A program made the translations under genes and the position numbers. Shown in pieces: positions 1 through 9,083 of a DNA stretch of 64,000 nucleotides. The notes under the pieces are model-generated. The model was not told the DNA's origin and did no database searches. It worked only from the letters and a program-made list of their open reading frames with translations. Source of the stretch: JAFMDF01 sp965277445 (lineage in GTDB: Bacteria > Bacteroidota > Bacteroidia > Chitinophagales > Saprospiraceae); assembly GCA_965277445.1 (NCBI GenBank), contig CBDICY010000032.1, positions 2,728,001 to 2,792,000 of the forward strand, given 5' to 3'. Within the stretch, counting starts at the first letter, position 1. Each line of letters opens with the position of its first letter.

Positions 1-3000
1 TTAAAACTGGATATTTATAGTGAGGGAATAGAAGCTAAGTCCATATTAAAAACAGCCTATGGAAAATTAGTTAATTACCTGTCAAAAGAATACGATGTAT
101 TTATTTTTCCTTACGATTGGCGGAGAAGCTTAGAAGACTCCGCTGAAATACTTGAGAAAGAGATTGAACAATTATTATATAAAGGAAAGTCTATTCAAAT
201 AATTGCTCATTCTATGGGTGGAATGGTGGTGCGGAATTTAATGATGCGCAATTTAACGAAAGAAGATTCAAATATCTGGGAAAGACTCTGCGAAAATAAA
301 AATTTCCGCGCCATTCTATTAGGGACACCTTGGAAAGGATCTTATTTAATCCCTGAAGTATTGACGGGACAAGGTTCGACCATCAATCAACTAGCTGCAT
401 TAGCGATATTAGAAAGCAAACAAGAGTTATTAGAAGTGTTCAGCAAATACCCAGGCCTTTATGATTTACTACCTATTGATGCTTCCAAAATATCCGATAA
501 TGAAACGGCAATTGATTTTGGGAATTTAGCATTTTGGAAAAAATTAAAACGCTTAACCACCAATAATAACTGGGTCTTACCAACAGAGAATAGTCTCAAC
601 AAATTTAAGGACAATCGAGAAAAAGTTAATGAATTTTTGGTGAATAAGTTTCTGAAATCTGATGATTTTACAACTAGAGTTTATTACATAGCTGGTAACG
701 CTGATAGAACTACAGACAATTTACTTATTCAAGACCAATTCCAAGAAGAATATCCAACGATTGAGGCTGCGGAACAGGTATTAGAAAAAAACTTGACCCA
801 AATTAAAGAGTTTCAAGAAAAAGAAAAAGACCTTCAAGGAAAATCAAAGTTTCCCCCTCCCTTGAAAAAATTTGATTTGGTATACACCAGTACTTCACAA
901 GGAGATGGTAGTGTCACTTGGGATCGAGGTATTCCTGTCACTTTAAATGAGACTGTTTATTTTGCCAATGATACCATTCATGGCGAGTTGGCGAATGACG
1001 AACGGATTTTTGCAGCCATTAAAGGTATTTTACAAACAGGGTCGACGCTAAGGCTTTCACAAACTAGACCAAGCAACCGGTCCACCTTGCAGTATCCTAA
1101 AAACCCCAAAACGGTTATTGTTAATAACGATCCAGAGGTTTTGATGCGAGGAGTAATTGGCCTGAAAGCGTTCAAATCTTTTACGCCAAGTAATCCTTTT
1201 ACTACCCCTTCTTTATTAAAAATATCCGTTAAAAATGGCCACTTAAAATATGCAGACAACCCAATACTTATTGGTCATTTCAAAAATGACATTATTACTA
1301 GTGCAGAGAATGTGTTAGACAAGTTGCTAAATGATGAATTATCTCAAAGAGCAGAATTGGGGGTTTATCCTGGTGAAATTGGTAGTAATTTAGTCATACT
1401 ACCTGATGAGGAAAATGATATGGGAGCCATCATTGTTGGATTAGGAGAACCAGAGGAATTGACGCCTAATTTATTAAAACAAACCATTGAGTTGGGATGT
1501 CTCAACTATTTATTAGCGCTGGATCATACCACTAAAAAAAATGAAGAAGATGGAGTGGGTATTTCTTCCTTATTAGTAGGGTCTAATTATGTGAGTAATA
1601 TTTCCATTTACGATACGGTCAATGCCATTATAAAAGGGGTGATAGATGCCAACCAAAAAATAAAATTTATTAATACAGCCCAAGACAATAAAAAAAGTAA
1701 CAAGCAATTTTTGACGATTACTCATTTGGAGTTCATCGAATTATACGAGCATAAATCAATACTTGCCTTCCACCACCTCAATGAAATTGAAGGAGGTAAG
1801 ACCTTTGCCAACATTGATGTCTATGGGAAAAGAAGAATTGCGGAGGGTCGGCGTACTTACTATTCTATAGAAGAAAGCAATACTTGGTGGCGAAGACTGA
1901 CTGCCATTGTTAGAAAAAATCCCAAAAGCGGAGCCGAATCGCTTTATTTTAACGCTTCTAGCAAAAAGGCGAGTGTAGAAGAAGTAAATATCTACCATAA
2001 CCGAAAAATAATTACGGCGCTATTGAAAGAGAATAGCAAGACGAGTTTGTGGAATAAGAAATTAATGAAATCGGTATTTAATCTAATTATACCGAATGAC
2101 TTTAAAATGATTTTCCGTAATCAACAAAATATACTATTAATATTAGATAAAGACACGGCAGAATTTCCATGGGAATTATTGCATTATGATGAGTTTGCAG
2201 AAGCCCCCATTTGTGTATCAAGTGGAATGATTCGTCAATTATCCACTACTGACCGACGAAAGATAATTAAACCCGTAAATGCCAATACTGCTTTCATTGT
2301 GGGTAATCCCATTTTGGATGTTGACTCAGCCATTCCCTCCTTACCCGCCGCAGAAGAAGAAGCTCATCTGGTAAGAGACAAATTGATTGCCGCTGGATTT
2401 GATACGGTATCGGAAATTAAAACCGATTTAACTTCTATTTTTAGTAATTTGTACGATAATTATAAGGTTATACATTTTGCCAGTCATGGTGTGGTAGATT
2501 TTAAGGCTAATCCGAATGACCCTACTGAAGAACCTCAGACAGGACTTTTATTGTCAGATAATGTAGTGCTGACGCCAAGTGAAATTAACCAAATGGATAC
2601 CACTCCAGAATTGGTTTTTATTAATAGCTGTTTCGCTGGACAGATGGATGGTAAAAAAGAAGCTTATTCGCGAGAACGCTTTAAGTTAGCCGCTAATATT
2701 GGTACCCAATTTATCGAGAATGGGGCGAAAGCAGTAGTAGTTGCTGGTTGGGCTATAGATGACAATGCAGCACATCGATTTGCTGAAATTTTTTATGATC
2801 AGATGTTGTCGGGATCCATTTTTGCCAAAGCCGTACAAGATGCCAGAGAAGTATGTTATCGTGAATATGGGCATACCAATACTTGGGGGGCTTATCAATG
2901 CTATGGGGATCAATACTATCGCTTAGTCACCAAAAAAAATGGTGGTTTTGCAGATACGCCGTATTTAGACAGAAAACAGATTTTAGCGGACTTAGAAAAT

Positions 3001-4065
3001 TTTGTCAATAGCGCAAAATCATCTAGAAAGCGAGGGAGTGCTTTAGAAAAAAAATTGCGAAATACAAGTAAAAAAATTGATACCTCAGGCTTAAGAGATG
3101 CACAAGTTTTGGAATTGGAAGCACTAGCCTATACCGAAATTGAATTAAATCAAGAAGCCTTAGAAAAATATGAAGCCTTAAAATCAATTCCTAAAGCCAA
3201 TTATTCCGTTCGTTCCAAAGAGATTTCGCTTAATTTGAAAGCTCGTCATTTAGCTGAACTCAAAATCAATGGTGAGTTATTGGCAGAAGATGAAGATGCA
3301 GCAGTCGTAAAGGCGATGAAGGAAGAGCAGGATAAAGAGAAGAAAAAGGAAATTAAGCGAGAGTTAAAAGTGCCTGGTTATAAGCAATTGAAAGCGGTTA
3401 TTGACGAATTAATTGCATTGAATGATGAAGGGGTCACCGTCGAGCGATATAATTTAATAGCTAGTGCCTATAGAAGGCAATTTATTTTGCTTAAAGATTT
3501 ATCTGAAAAGAAGAAAGACCTTAAAAAAGAAAGAGAAGCTACGATTGATGCTGTTAAATTAATGACTGAAAATTACCAAAAAGCTTATCAATTAAATAAA
3601 TTATTGGCTGGGAGTGAAGAGATTCATCCTTTGACGAACTGGCTAATTGGTGTACGAATTCTTTTACAAGAGGAAGGACTCAACGTTAAAAGAACCGTCG
3701 AATTCGATAAGCTTCCTCTGTTGGTTCAAAATGAGCTTAAGGAAGATGTGATAGATTTCTTAAACAAAAAACTAAAAGCTATTAAAAAGGGGAATCGTGG
3801 AGATTTTTGGGACATTATTACAAACGTTAATATTTACCAATGTCAACTTTTATATTGCGATGAAAAAGACATCGAAAAATATACTGAAAAAATCAAAAAA
3901 GAATACCAAAGAGCATGGAGTAAAGACGGGTCTTTTAAGCAAAAATCTAGTGAAATTTTACAAATGATTTTTATTTATCAAGCCCTGTCGTTATATCCTA
4001 AAAGAAACGAAAAATTACAAGCTGCTTGTAAAAAATTGAAACTATTTTTTGAAAACCTGGAGTAA
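1..4065 (+). CDS. Lipase-CHAT protease fusion, 5' partial
   Basis: The frame is open from base 1, so the true start lies left of the window; 1354 residues are visible. Residues 1-350 (visible numbering) form an LCAT/PGAP1-like alpha/beta hydrolase: an FPYDWR motif, nucleophile elbow AHSMGG with Ser71, Asp302 in GDGSVTW and His327 in TIHGEL, so the triad is complete. A middle region (about 350-680) has no firm assignment. Residues about 690-1000 are a CHAT (caspase-like) protease with His829 in HFASHG and Cys877 in INSCFAG. The last 350 residues are Lys/Glu-rich and helical, perhaps TPR-like. No signal peptide can be judged because the N terminus is missing. CHAT domains usually cut partner proteins; here the likely partner, a lipase, is in the same chain. 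Proteolytic activation of the lipase is inference. Confidence 0.88.
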   Translation, partial: LKLDIYSEGIEAKSILKTAYGKLVNYLSKEYDVFIFPYDWRRSLEDSAEILEKEIEQLLYKGKSIQIIAHSMGGMVVRNLMMRNLTKEDSNIWERLCENKNFRAILLGTPWKGSYLIPEVLTGQGSTINQLAALAILESKQELLEVFSKYPGLYDLLPIDASKISDNETAIDFGNLAFWKKLKRLTTNNNWVLPTENSLNKFKDNREKVNEFLVNKFLKSDDFTTRVYYIAGNADRTTDNLLIQDQFQEEYPTIEAAEQVLEKNLTQIKEFQEKEKDLQGKSKFPPPLKKFDLVYTSTSQGDGSVTWDRGIPVTLNETVYFANDTIHGELANDERIFAAIKGILQTGSTLRLSQTRPSNRSTLQYPKNPKTVIVNNDPEVLMRGVIGLKAFKSFTPSNPFTTPSLLKISVKNGHLKYADNPILIGHFKNDIITSAENVLDKLLNDELSQRAELGVYPGEIGSNLVILPDEENDMGAIIVGLGEPEELTPNLLKQTIELGCLNYLLALDHTTKKNEEDGVGISSLLVGSNYVSNISIYDTVNAIIKGVIDANQKIKFINTAQDNKKSNKQFLTITHLEFIELYEHKSILAFHHLNEIEGGKTFANIDVYGKRRIAEGRRTYYSIEESNTWWRRLTAIVRKNPKSGAESLYFNASSKKASVEEVNIYHNRKIITALLKENSKTSLWNKKLMKSVFNLIIPNDFKMIFRNQQNILLILDKDTAEFPWELLHYDEFAEAPICVSSGMIRQLSTTDRRKIIKPVNANTAFIVGNPILDVDSAIPSLPAAEEEAHLVRDKLIAAGFDTVSEIKTDLTSIFSNLYDNYKVIHFASHGVVDFKANPNDPTEEPQTGLLLSDNVVLTPSEINQMDTTPELVFINSCFAGQMDGKKEAYSRERFKLAANIGTQFIENGAKAVVVAGWAIDDNAAHRFAEIFYDQMLSGSIFAKAVQDAREVCYREYGHTNTWGAYQCYGDQYYRLVTKKNGGFADTPYLDRKQILADLENFVNSAKSSRKRGSALEKKLRNTSKKIDTSGLRDAQVLELEALAYTEIELNQEALEKYEALKSIPKANYSVRSKEISLNLKARHLAELKINGELLAEDEDAAVVKAMKEEQDKEKKKEIKRELKVPGYKQLKAVIDELIALNDEGVTVERYNLIASAYRRQFILLKDLSEKKKDLKKEREATIDAVKLMTENYQKAYQLNKLLAGSEEIHPLTNWLIGVRILLQEEGLNVKRTVEFDKLPLLVQNELKEDVIDFLNKKLKAIKKGNRGDFWDIITNVNIYQCQLLYCDEKDIEKYTEKIKKEYQRAWSKDGSFKQKSSEILQMIFIYQALSLYPKRNEKLQAACKKLKLFFENLE

Positions 4066-4094
4066 GAATAAAGGTTAATTTTTTCAACATCTTT

Positions 4095-4382
4095 TTAGCA
4101 GGTAAAAGATGACCGATAGCAATAGGTAAACCATTTTGGGTAGCAATTTGGTCTAATTGTTTTAATTAAGGTGGCTGCGTTAGGCATTCCGTCCATCAGT
4201 TCATACAAATTTTGGGTGCTAATCCGAATCGTTTGCACTACATAGCCTTTTTCTTGATAAGCTTTTCTAGCTTGGTTTAAAAAGATAATGGCTTCTTTGA
4301 TGGTAGCCGTATCGGCTAAAGATAGCAAGCTAACGCCTGCGATAATGGTTCGGATGCGGAAGTCGGGTTGAGTTGCCGCTTC
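4095..4382 (-). pseudogene. DUF711-like gene fragment, frameshifted
   Basis: Read on the minus strand, 4382-4170 encodes a DUF711 (UPF0210)-like N-terminal segment containing FRIRTIIAG and GYVVQTIRIST. Near 4160-4170 the frame shifts: the natural continuation (LDQIATQNGLPIAIG) is in another frame. The 5' end has no start codon of its own and runs directly out of the neighbouring gene in another frame, next to an A-rich homopolymer. DUF711 proteins are over 350 residues long, so about a quarter remains. It is a deletion remnant unlikely to make a product. Family recognition is by motif only. Confidence 0.6.
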
Positions 4383-4887
4383 CTTCTTTTTTTTGTGTAA
4401 ATGTAGTCTCTAAATATTTCTGTTTCCATGCGCCATTCTCAAATTCACCAACTGTAAAAATATAAGTTGAATCATTGACATACTCCCACTTATCCGTTAC
4501 TATCGAAGCTCCATATTTATACTGATAAGTAATATTTTTATCGTCCAATACTAAATCCCCTTGAGTCATGCCAACAAATACATCAAATTCCCAAAAAACA
4601 AATTTTTTAGCGGTCAAATCATATTTCCGTATGCCGTGATTTCGATTACCTATTTTCGTTTGGGCTTTATCTACAAACCCTTTGGATTTGGCAATAATGA
4701 TTTGCTCATTTAAATCATATGTATAATTAATGGATTGTTGGAAAGGGCTACCGTCGCCCCATTTTCCTGTTGCCTCCCATGTTTTATCGATTAAGTTTTC
4801 AAATGCGCGCCAGCTAGGTTGTTGGGCAATCAAGAAATTTGGTAAAAAAATTAGTAATAAAAAAATCGTCGTATAATTAATAGTTAT
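4383..4887 (-). pseudogene. Secreted protein remnant, start and 3' end lost
   Basis: About 165 codons encode a small beta-rich secreted protein (DUF1579/lipocalin-like in appearance, family not firmly recognised). In frame upstream of the first TTG (4833) lies a clear signal peptide (IFLLLIFLPNFLIAQ), but no ATG precedes it: after the stop at 4888-4890 the first codon is ATA (4887-4885), as if ATG had mutated to ATA. At the 3' end the frame runs past 4383 into the DUF711 remnant in the wrong frame and stops at 4330. The gene therefore appears to have lost its start codon and its own stop. A TTG start at 4833 would give a product without a signal peptide. Confidence 0.5.
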
Positions 4888-4920
4888 TTATAAGATTTAT
4901 GCATTCAGTATGGTCTTTTT

Positions 4921-5004
4921 CTAATAACCCTTCTGCTCCTCTCGTTTATTAATTCGATTCTGATTCCATTGATTGACTTGAGGTGTTAATAAAATACCTA
5001 TCAT
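4921..5004 (-). pseudogene. Decayed ninth DUF6090 copy
   Basis: An 84-base open frame encodes 27 residues beginning MIGILLTPQVNQWNQ. It matches the membrane-segment end of the adjacent DUF6090 proteins (MIGILLALQVNNWNE). It begins about 12 bases after the stop of the last intact array member and ends at a stop codon. The N-terminal block (FFRxIRQ) and the whole extracytoplasmic part are missing, so it is a relic left by deletion or unequal recombination in the array. Confidence 0.7.
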
Positions 5005-5016
5005 GTAATAAGAAAA

Positions 5017-5769
5017 TCACTTTAAAGTAGCTAAATAATCCTTAATCATCAGCTGAACTGATTCATTCCTGATTTTGGCATTTTCATAAAACCGAAGCAC
5101 CATATGTACATTAACATTGATTTGTTTGATTAAAGCTTTAAATTCTTTAGAGGCATTTCGTTTTCTTAAATTTTCGACATTCCAAGGCAAGACATAATTT
5201 TGGTCATAGATACCTTTCCTATCCAAAGAATTCAAATCAAAGGCCTCATATTTAGTCGTCAAGCCCATCATTTGATTTTGAAACCTGTTTAGATTTCTAT
5301 CTACCTCATTCAAAGATTTATAGTCAAAACCGTATAGGCGTTGAATGGACTGTACCACACTATCTGAACCAATTAAATTAAACGAGCCACTACTCATACT
5401 GCGATCAAAGGCCATTGTAATCGGGATGAAATTAGAAACCCCAACTGCTCTAGTAGAAATGTATCCCAAACTATCATCAGGAATGGGCAAAGGGGCAAAA
5501 AGTCGTTTAATGTTTTTTAGGGTTAATTCATATCTCTCCATTACTTGTTGCAAGGTTTGGCTATCTTCCTCTAAGTTATTTAGAATGGCTAGTAGTGTTT
5601 TTTGTTCTGTTTGTTTGTTTTTTCGTTGTTCATTCCAATTGTTGACTTGCAGCGCTAAGAGAATACCTATCATGACCAATAGAATTTCACCGATGGCATA
5701 TAGTAAGTATTTGGAAAAATGGTTTTCCATTAGGAACTGCTGACGTATTTTTCTAAAGAACTTAAGCAT
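5017..5769 (-). CDS. DUF6090 family membrane protein (array copy 8 of 8)
   Basis: 250 residues and the most promoter-distal member of the array. The N terminus (FFRKIRQ) is basic and followed by one membrane segment at about residues 20-42 (YLLYAIGEILLVMIGILLAL), then the family signature QVNNWNE. The positive-inside rule puts the N terminus in the cytoplasm and the variable, coiled-coil-prone remainder outside. The mid-protein core seen in all eight copies is present in degenerate form (SMSSGSFNLIGSDSVVQSI). It starts 11 bases after the preceding copy's stop, so the two are probably co-transcribed. The function of DUF6090 is unknown. Confidence 0.85.
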   Translation of the reverse strand: MLKFFRKIRQQFLMENHFSKYLLYAIGEILLVMIGILLALQVNNWNEQRKNKQTEQKTLLAILNNLEEDSQTLQQVMERYELTLKNIKRLFAPLPIPDDSLGYISTRAVGVSNFIPITMAFDRSMSSGSFNLIGSDSVVQSIQRLYGFDYKSLNEVDRNLNRFQNQMMGLTTKYEAFDLNSLDRKGIYDQNYVLPWNVENLRKRNASKEFKALIKQINVNVHMVLRFYENAKIRNESVQLMIKDYLATLK

Positions 5770-5780
5770 CTTTTTTCGTT

Positions 5781-6527
5781 TTATTGATTGTCAATTTCCA
5801 TATTTCTTTCCTTTAATTCTGCCTCAATCAAAGCGATTAACTCTTGATTTAGTTGACGGAACACTAACAACTTATCCAAGGTGCCATTATTATTTCCTCG
5901 AAAAGCAACTAATTCTTCCAATAATTCTTTTTTGAATAAAGGGTCATTCGCATCCACTAGCTGAAGGCCTTCCATCCGTTCAATATATGCTAAATTGCTT
6001 TTAATAGCATTTTTACTATTCATGATGCTAAGAAATGTTTTTTCGATATCTTCAATACCACTAGTTACTTTATTTTGCTCAAAATCATAGTAGCGACCAA
6101 TGGCAGTTCGTAATTGTCGATTGGAAATTTTTAAGCCTGTTGACTTCATCATTTCGTAGGCTACATAAATGGGATAATATCGTTCAAATTTCAGAAAGTA
6201 GCCCAAATCAATGGCAATGGTATCCACAGGTACAATTGGTTGACTCAAATGCCTAAGCATTCGGTTTACCGCTACTTTAGTATCCTGCCTAGATTGTATA
6301 ATAGTTGCTATCTGTCCAGCATCTTCCTTTAGATTATTGACTATTTCAGCAAGGATATAGATCTCATTTTCTCGGTCTTTTTTATCCTCACTCCAGTTAT
6401 TGATTTGCAAAGCCAACAAGATACCCAAAACCACTAATAGTATTTCGCCTAAAGCATAGAATAAATACTGACTCAACTGCCCTTCTTTGAGTAGTTTTTG
6501 TCTGATATGTCTAAAAAATCTAAGCAT
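5781..6527 (-). CDS. DUF6090 family membrane protein (array copy 7 of 8)
   Basis: 248 residues. N-terminal FFRHIRQ, membrane segment about residues 20-42 (QYLFYALGEILLVVLGILLA), then LQINNWSE. The conserved core reads YEMMKSTGLKISNRQLRTAI near residue 130. Beyond the N-terminal 50 residues there is little identity to its neighbours. The gap to the upstream copy is 91 bases, occupied by a 47-bp imperfect palindrome that could act as terminator or mRNA processing hairpin between copies. Function unknown. Confidence 0.85.
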   Translation of the reverse strand: MLRFFRHIRQKLLKEGQLSQYLFYALGEILLVVLGILLALQINNWSEDKKDRENEIYILAEIVNNLKEDAGQIATIIQSRQDTKVAVNRMLRHLSQPIVPVDTIAIDLGYFLKFERYYPIYVAYEMMKSTGLKISNRQLRTAIGRYYDFEQNKVTSGIEDIEKTFLSIMNSKNAIKSNLAYIERMEGLQLVDANDPLFKKELLEELVAFRGNNNGTLDKLLVFRQLNQELIALIEAELKERNMEIDNQ

Positions 6528-6561
6528 TGATTAAATTTTGAGGTTTGGAATAGGCAGATAA

Positions 6562-6608
6562 AGAGTAATGGTGGAGGGCACTTTGAAAGTGTCCCCCACC
6601 ATTACCCT
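6562..6608. repeat. Palindromic element, ACTTT family (E1)
   Basis: Two 23-bp arms around a central G at 6585 with three mismatches; the core is CACTTT-G-AAAGTG and the outer arm contains TAATGGTGG. It shares arm sequence with the elements at 12471, 18965, 20361 and 26370. It sits between DUF6090 copies 7 and 6. Confidence 0.8.
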
Positions 6609-6618
6609 CTATCTTCAA

Positions 6619-7371
6619 CTATTGATTTAAATAATTTTCAATTTCCACAATCGTCTCCCTCAATTCCTTTAACTGAACTTGAATAACAGGCAACAAATCC
6701 ATTGAATTCCAATGCCAATTAGCCGCATTACTTTCCAAAAGAGGTTTGATTTTTTTGAGTTGAAATATTTCGGCTTCTGAAATATAGGCATCAAACATCG
6801 GAGCTTGCAAATTTATGTATTTAGCAAATCCATAATCAAAACTAAGCTTTTGGTCCATAGGCTCAATGAATGTACTAGTAGTTTCAAATACTTTTTCCGT
6901 TAGCTTGAGATTATTGTAGAGTATAACAATATTATTTCTTAATTGCTTGTCTGCGATGATGCCCAATTTAGCACTAGATTTCATCTCCTCAAAGGTCGCA
7001 TTATTACTATTAAAATAGGTGGCACCCCATACTTTATTGAGATACTTCCTAAAGGATTGATTGAAGGCTTTTTGATTGTCTGACTGATTCAATTCTCGCA
7101 AAAAGGATTTAATAATCGGTAGATTATTTTCAAATCGAATTTGTTGTTGATGCAAAGTTAGACTATCTGCTTTTAGTTCTGTTAATAGTTGTTGGAGGTA
7201 GTCTCGCTCATTAATGCGGTCGATGCTGTTTTGATTCCAAACGTTGATTTGCAAGGCAAGGAGGATGCCGATGACGACTAAGGCAATTTCGCCAATGGCG
7301 TAGAGTAGATATTGCTGAAGTTTACCTCTTTCTAATAGCCCCTGTCTTATTTTTCTGAAAAATCGTAGCAT
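6619..7371 (-). CDS. DUF6090 family membrane protein (array copy 6 of 8)
   Basis: 250 residues. FFRKIRQ, one membrane segment (about residues 20-42), then LQINVWNQ. The core motif is FEEMKSSAKLGIIADKQLRN, with Ala in place of the usual Gly. The C-terminal part is predicted helical and ends in a hydrophobic/acidic helix (VQLKELRETIVEIENYL). It lies 45 bases downstream of the preceding copy and upstream of the palindrome at 6562-6608. Function unknown. Confidence 0.85.
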   Translation of the reverse strand: MLRFFRKIRQGLLERGKLQQYLLYAIGEIALVVIGILLALQINVWNQNSIDRINERDYLQQLLTELKADSLTLHQQQIRFENNLPIIKSFLRELNQSDNQKAFNQSFRKYLNKVWGATYFNSNNATFEEMKSSAKLGIIADKQLRNNIVILYNNLKLTEKVFETTSTFIEPMDQKLSFDYGFAKYINLQAPMFDAYISEAEIFQLKKIKPLLESNAANWHWNSMDLLPVIQVQLKELRETIVEIENYLNQ

Positions 7372-7416
7372 AGTTATTTTTTAGGATTATTGCCAAAGGA
7401 AGCCATCCCATTTAGA

Positions 7417-8136
7417 TTAAAAGCTATTTTTTAATGCGTTATCAATATTTTGCAAAGTCTTCCTTATCCTTTTCTTATGAAGTAATAATCTACTAGTATA
7501 AAATCCAATGGCAAAATGCAGGTAATTCAAATCCGCTAATAATGTTTTATCTTCCCTTGCTTCAACAATGGTCTGATAGGGAGGATACCTTATCTCATAA
7601 GTTCTTTTCCATTTAACATTGCCCTCTGCTTCTTTTATGGTTTCGTACAGGCTTTCAATATGAATTAATTCTACCTCATAGATGCCTTGAATTTCATCAA
7701 ATAATGACCGATTCGAAATTAATTGGGACTGCCCATCCGAAATCAAAGAGTTATAGCTGCCTTTAGTCGTTTGAAAAGACCTTTCTCGATTGAACAAATA
7801 TTCCCATTTCAAGACGGAATCAGATACCTCTAAGATTTCCGCCATTTCAAAATTAAAACCTGTATCAATTTTTTTAAAATAAGATAAACGCTCTCTATTT
7901 CTTTGAATGATTTGGTTTAATTCAATGGTATCCTGCTGAAGGTCAGCTTTGATTCCTTTTAAAAAGAAGCGCTCTTTGTATTTGTTTTTTCCTTCTTCAT
8001 TCCAATTATTGACTTGGAGGGCGAGGAGGATGCCAATCATGACCAATAGGATTTCACCTGCGGCATAAAGCAGATATTTAGAAAAGTTATTTTCTGAAAG
8101 CAACTGTTGTCTTATTTTTCTAAAAAATTTTAGCAT
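7417..8136 (-). CDS. DUF6090 family membrane protein (array copy 5 of 8)
   Basis: 239 residues, the shortest member. FFRKIRQ, membrane segment with AAGEILLVMIGILLAL, then QVNNWNE. Core motif YNSLISDGQSQLISNRSLFDEI. It is the first copy after a 180-base gap filled by a nested inverted-repeat element (8160-8274), so transcription of copies 5-8 may be uncoupled from copies 1-4. Function unknown. Confidence 0.85.
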   Translation of the reverse strand: MLKFFRKIRQQLLSENNFSKYLLYAAGEILLVMIGILLALQVNNWNEEGKNKYKERFFLKGIKADLQQDTIELNQIIQRNRERLSYFKKIDTGFNFEMAEILEVSDSVLKWEYLFNRERSFQTTKGSYNSLISDGQSQLISNRSLFDEIQGIYEVELIHIESLYETIKEAEGNVKWKRTYEIRYPPYQTIVEAREDKTLLADLNYLHFAIGFYTSRLLLHKKRIRKTLQNIDNALKNSF

Positions 8137-8159
8137 AGTTGATAATTTAGTTCACTCTT

Positions 8160-8274
8160 TGACAAATCTCGTGGTTATTAGCGGGTCGCTTCAAGCGCCC
8201 CACTAATTTTATTAAAGTTTAAAGTTTCGGGGGCGCTTGAAGCGACCCCGAAACCCCTATCACGAGATTTGTCA
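8160..8274. repeat. Nested inverted-repeat (MITE-like) element, 115 bp
   Basis: Outer inverted repeats TGACAAATCTCGTG (8160-8173) and its exact complement (8261-8274). Inside, a 19-base unit at 8183-8201 (GGGTCGCTT-C-AAGCGCCCC) recurs as its perfect reverse complement at 8231-8249, and each unit is itself nearly palindromic. No ORF. The architecture suggests a non-autonomous mobile element between DUF6090 copies 5 and 4; no target duplication could be identified. Confidence 0.65.
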
Positions 8275-8316
8275 TAGATTCAATTAGTTTTTCATCGGAC
8301 AATAATTGGATACCAA

Positions 8317-9069
8317 TTACCCCTTAGGCAGCAAAGGCAAACCCTCCATCAATTCTAACATGGTGTCATACCGCTTAATAATGCGTCGCCTAAAAGTCTG
8401 TTCTTTAATCAAATAGTTTTCTAAAATTAGGCGATTTTTGGGATTGGATAATTCCTTTTTAAAAAATTGAAAACCTGCTTTTTGTGTTGCTTCTGTTAGA
8501 TTGGGTTGCAAGTACTTAGCTCGTAAAATCCCATCACTATACAATTTTTGATTATAAGCGAACAAATTATCAATATCCGCATAGGTCACATTGGCATAAT
8601 GGCTATAAAAACTATAAAGCACGGTGATTTTTTCTTTTAGCTGTTTGGCTTTAATTTTGCTAAAATCACCCGAATTAACCAATTCATTATAGGTATTCGC
8701 CTTAGAAATAAACACTCTAAAGCGTAATTCATTTTTTTGAAACAACTGGATAAAATCCAAATAATCGGCATAAGCAATTGTTGGATGGAGTTTTTGCAAA
8801 GCTTGGTCTATGTTCTTATTTATTTGCTCATTAAAGGATTTGATATGGATAAATAGCAGACTATCTTGATAAATTTCCTGTCGAAGTTTTATTAATTTTT
8901 CGTTGAGTACTGCTTGCTCTATCTTATTTTGATTGGCATTATTTAAGGAAATGGCAATTAGAATCCCGATGACGACTAGGATGATTTCACCAAGGGCATA
9001 TAGCAAATACTTGGAAAAGTTATTTTGAGATATTAATTGCTGGCGAATTTGACGGAAGAATTTTAGCAT
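8317..9069 (-). CDS. DUF6090 family membrane protein (array copy 4 of 8)
   Basis: 250 residues. FFRQIRQ, membrane segment ALGEIILVVIGILIAI, then SLNNANQ, a divergent form of the usual LQVNNWNE signature. Core motif YNELVNSGDFSKIKAKQLKE. The C-terminal half is strongly basic and helical. It is 14 bases downstream of copy 3 and upstream of the nested repeat at 8160-8274. Function unknown. Confidence 0.85.
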   Translation of the reverse strand: MLKFFRQIRQQLISQNNFSKYLLYALGEIILVVIGILIAISLNNANQNKIEQAVLNEKLIKLRQEIYQDSLLFIHIKSFNEQINKNIDQALQKLHPTIAYADYLDFIQLFQKNELRFRVFISKANTYNELVNSGDFSKIKAKQLKEKITVLYSFYSHYANVTYADIDNLFAYNQKLYSDGILRAKYLQPNLTEATQKAGFQFFKKELSNPKNRLILENYLIKEQTFRRRIIKRYDTMLELMEGLPLLPKG

Positions 9070-9083
9070 AGCTTTATCTTTTA

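Noticed and set aside
4095..4328. A 77-residue protein as an independent gene
   Set aside because: Its sequence is an internal part of the DUF711 family with a frameshift and no ribosome binding site.
5345..5743. Open frames on the plus strand opposite the DUF6090 genes
   Set aside because: They mirror the conserved membrane-helix codons of the opposite strand, lack start signals and look like no known family.
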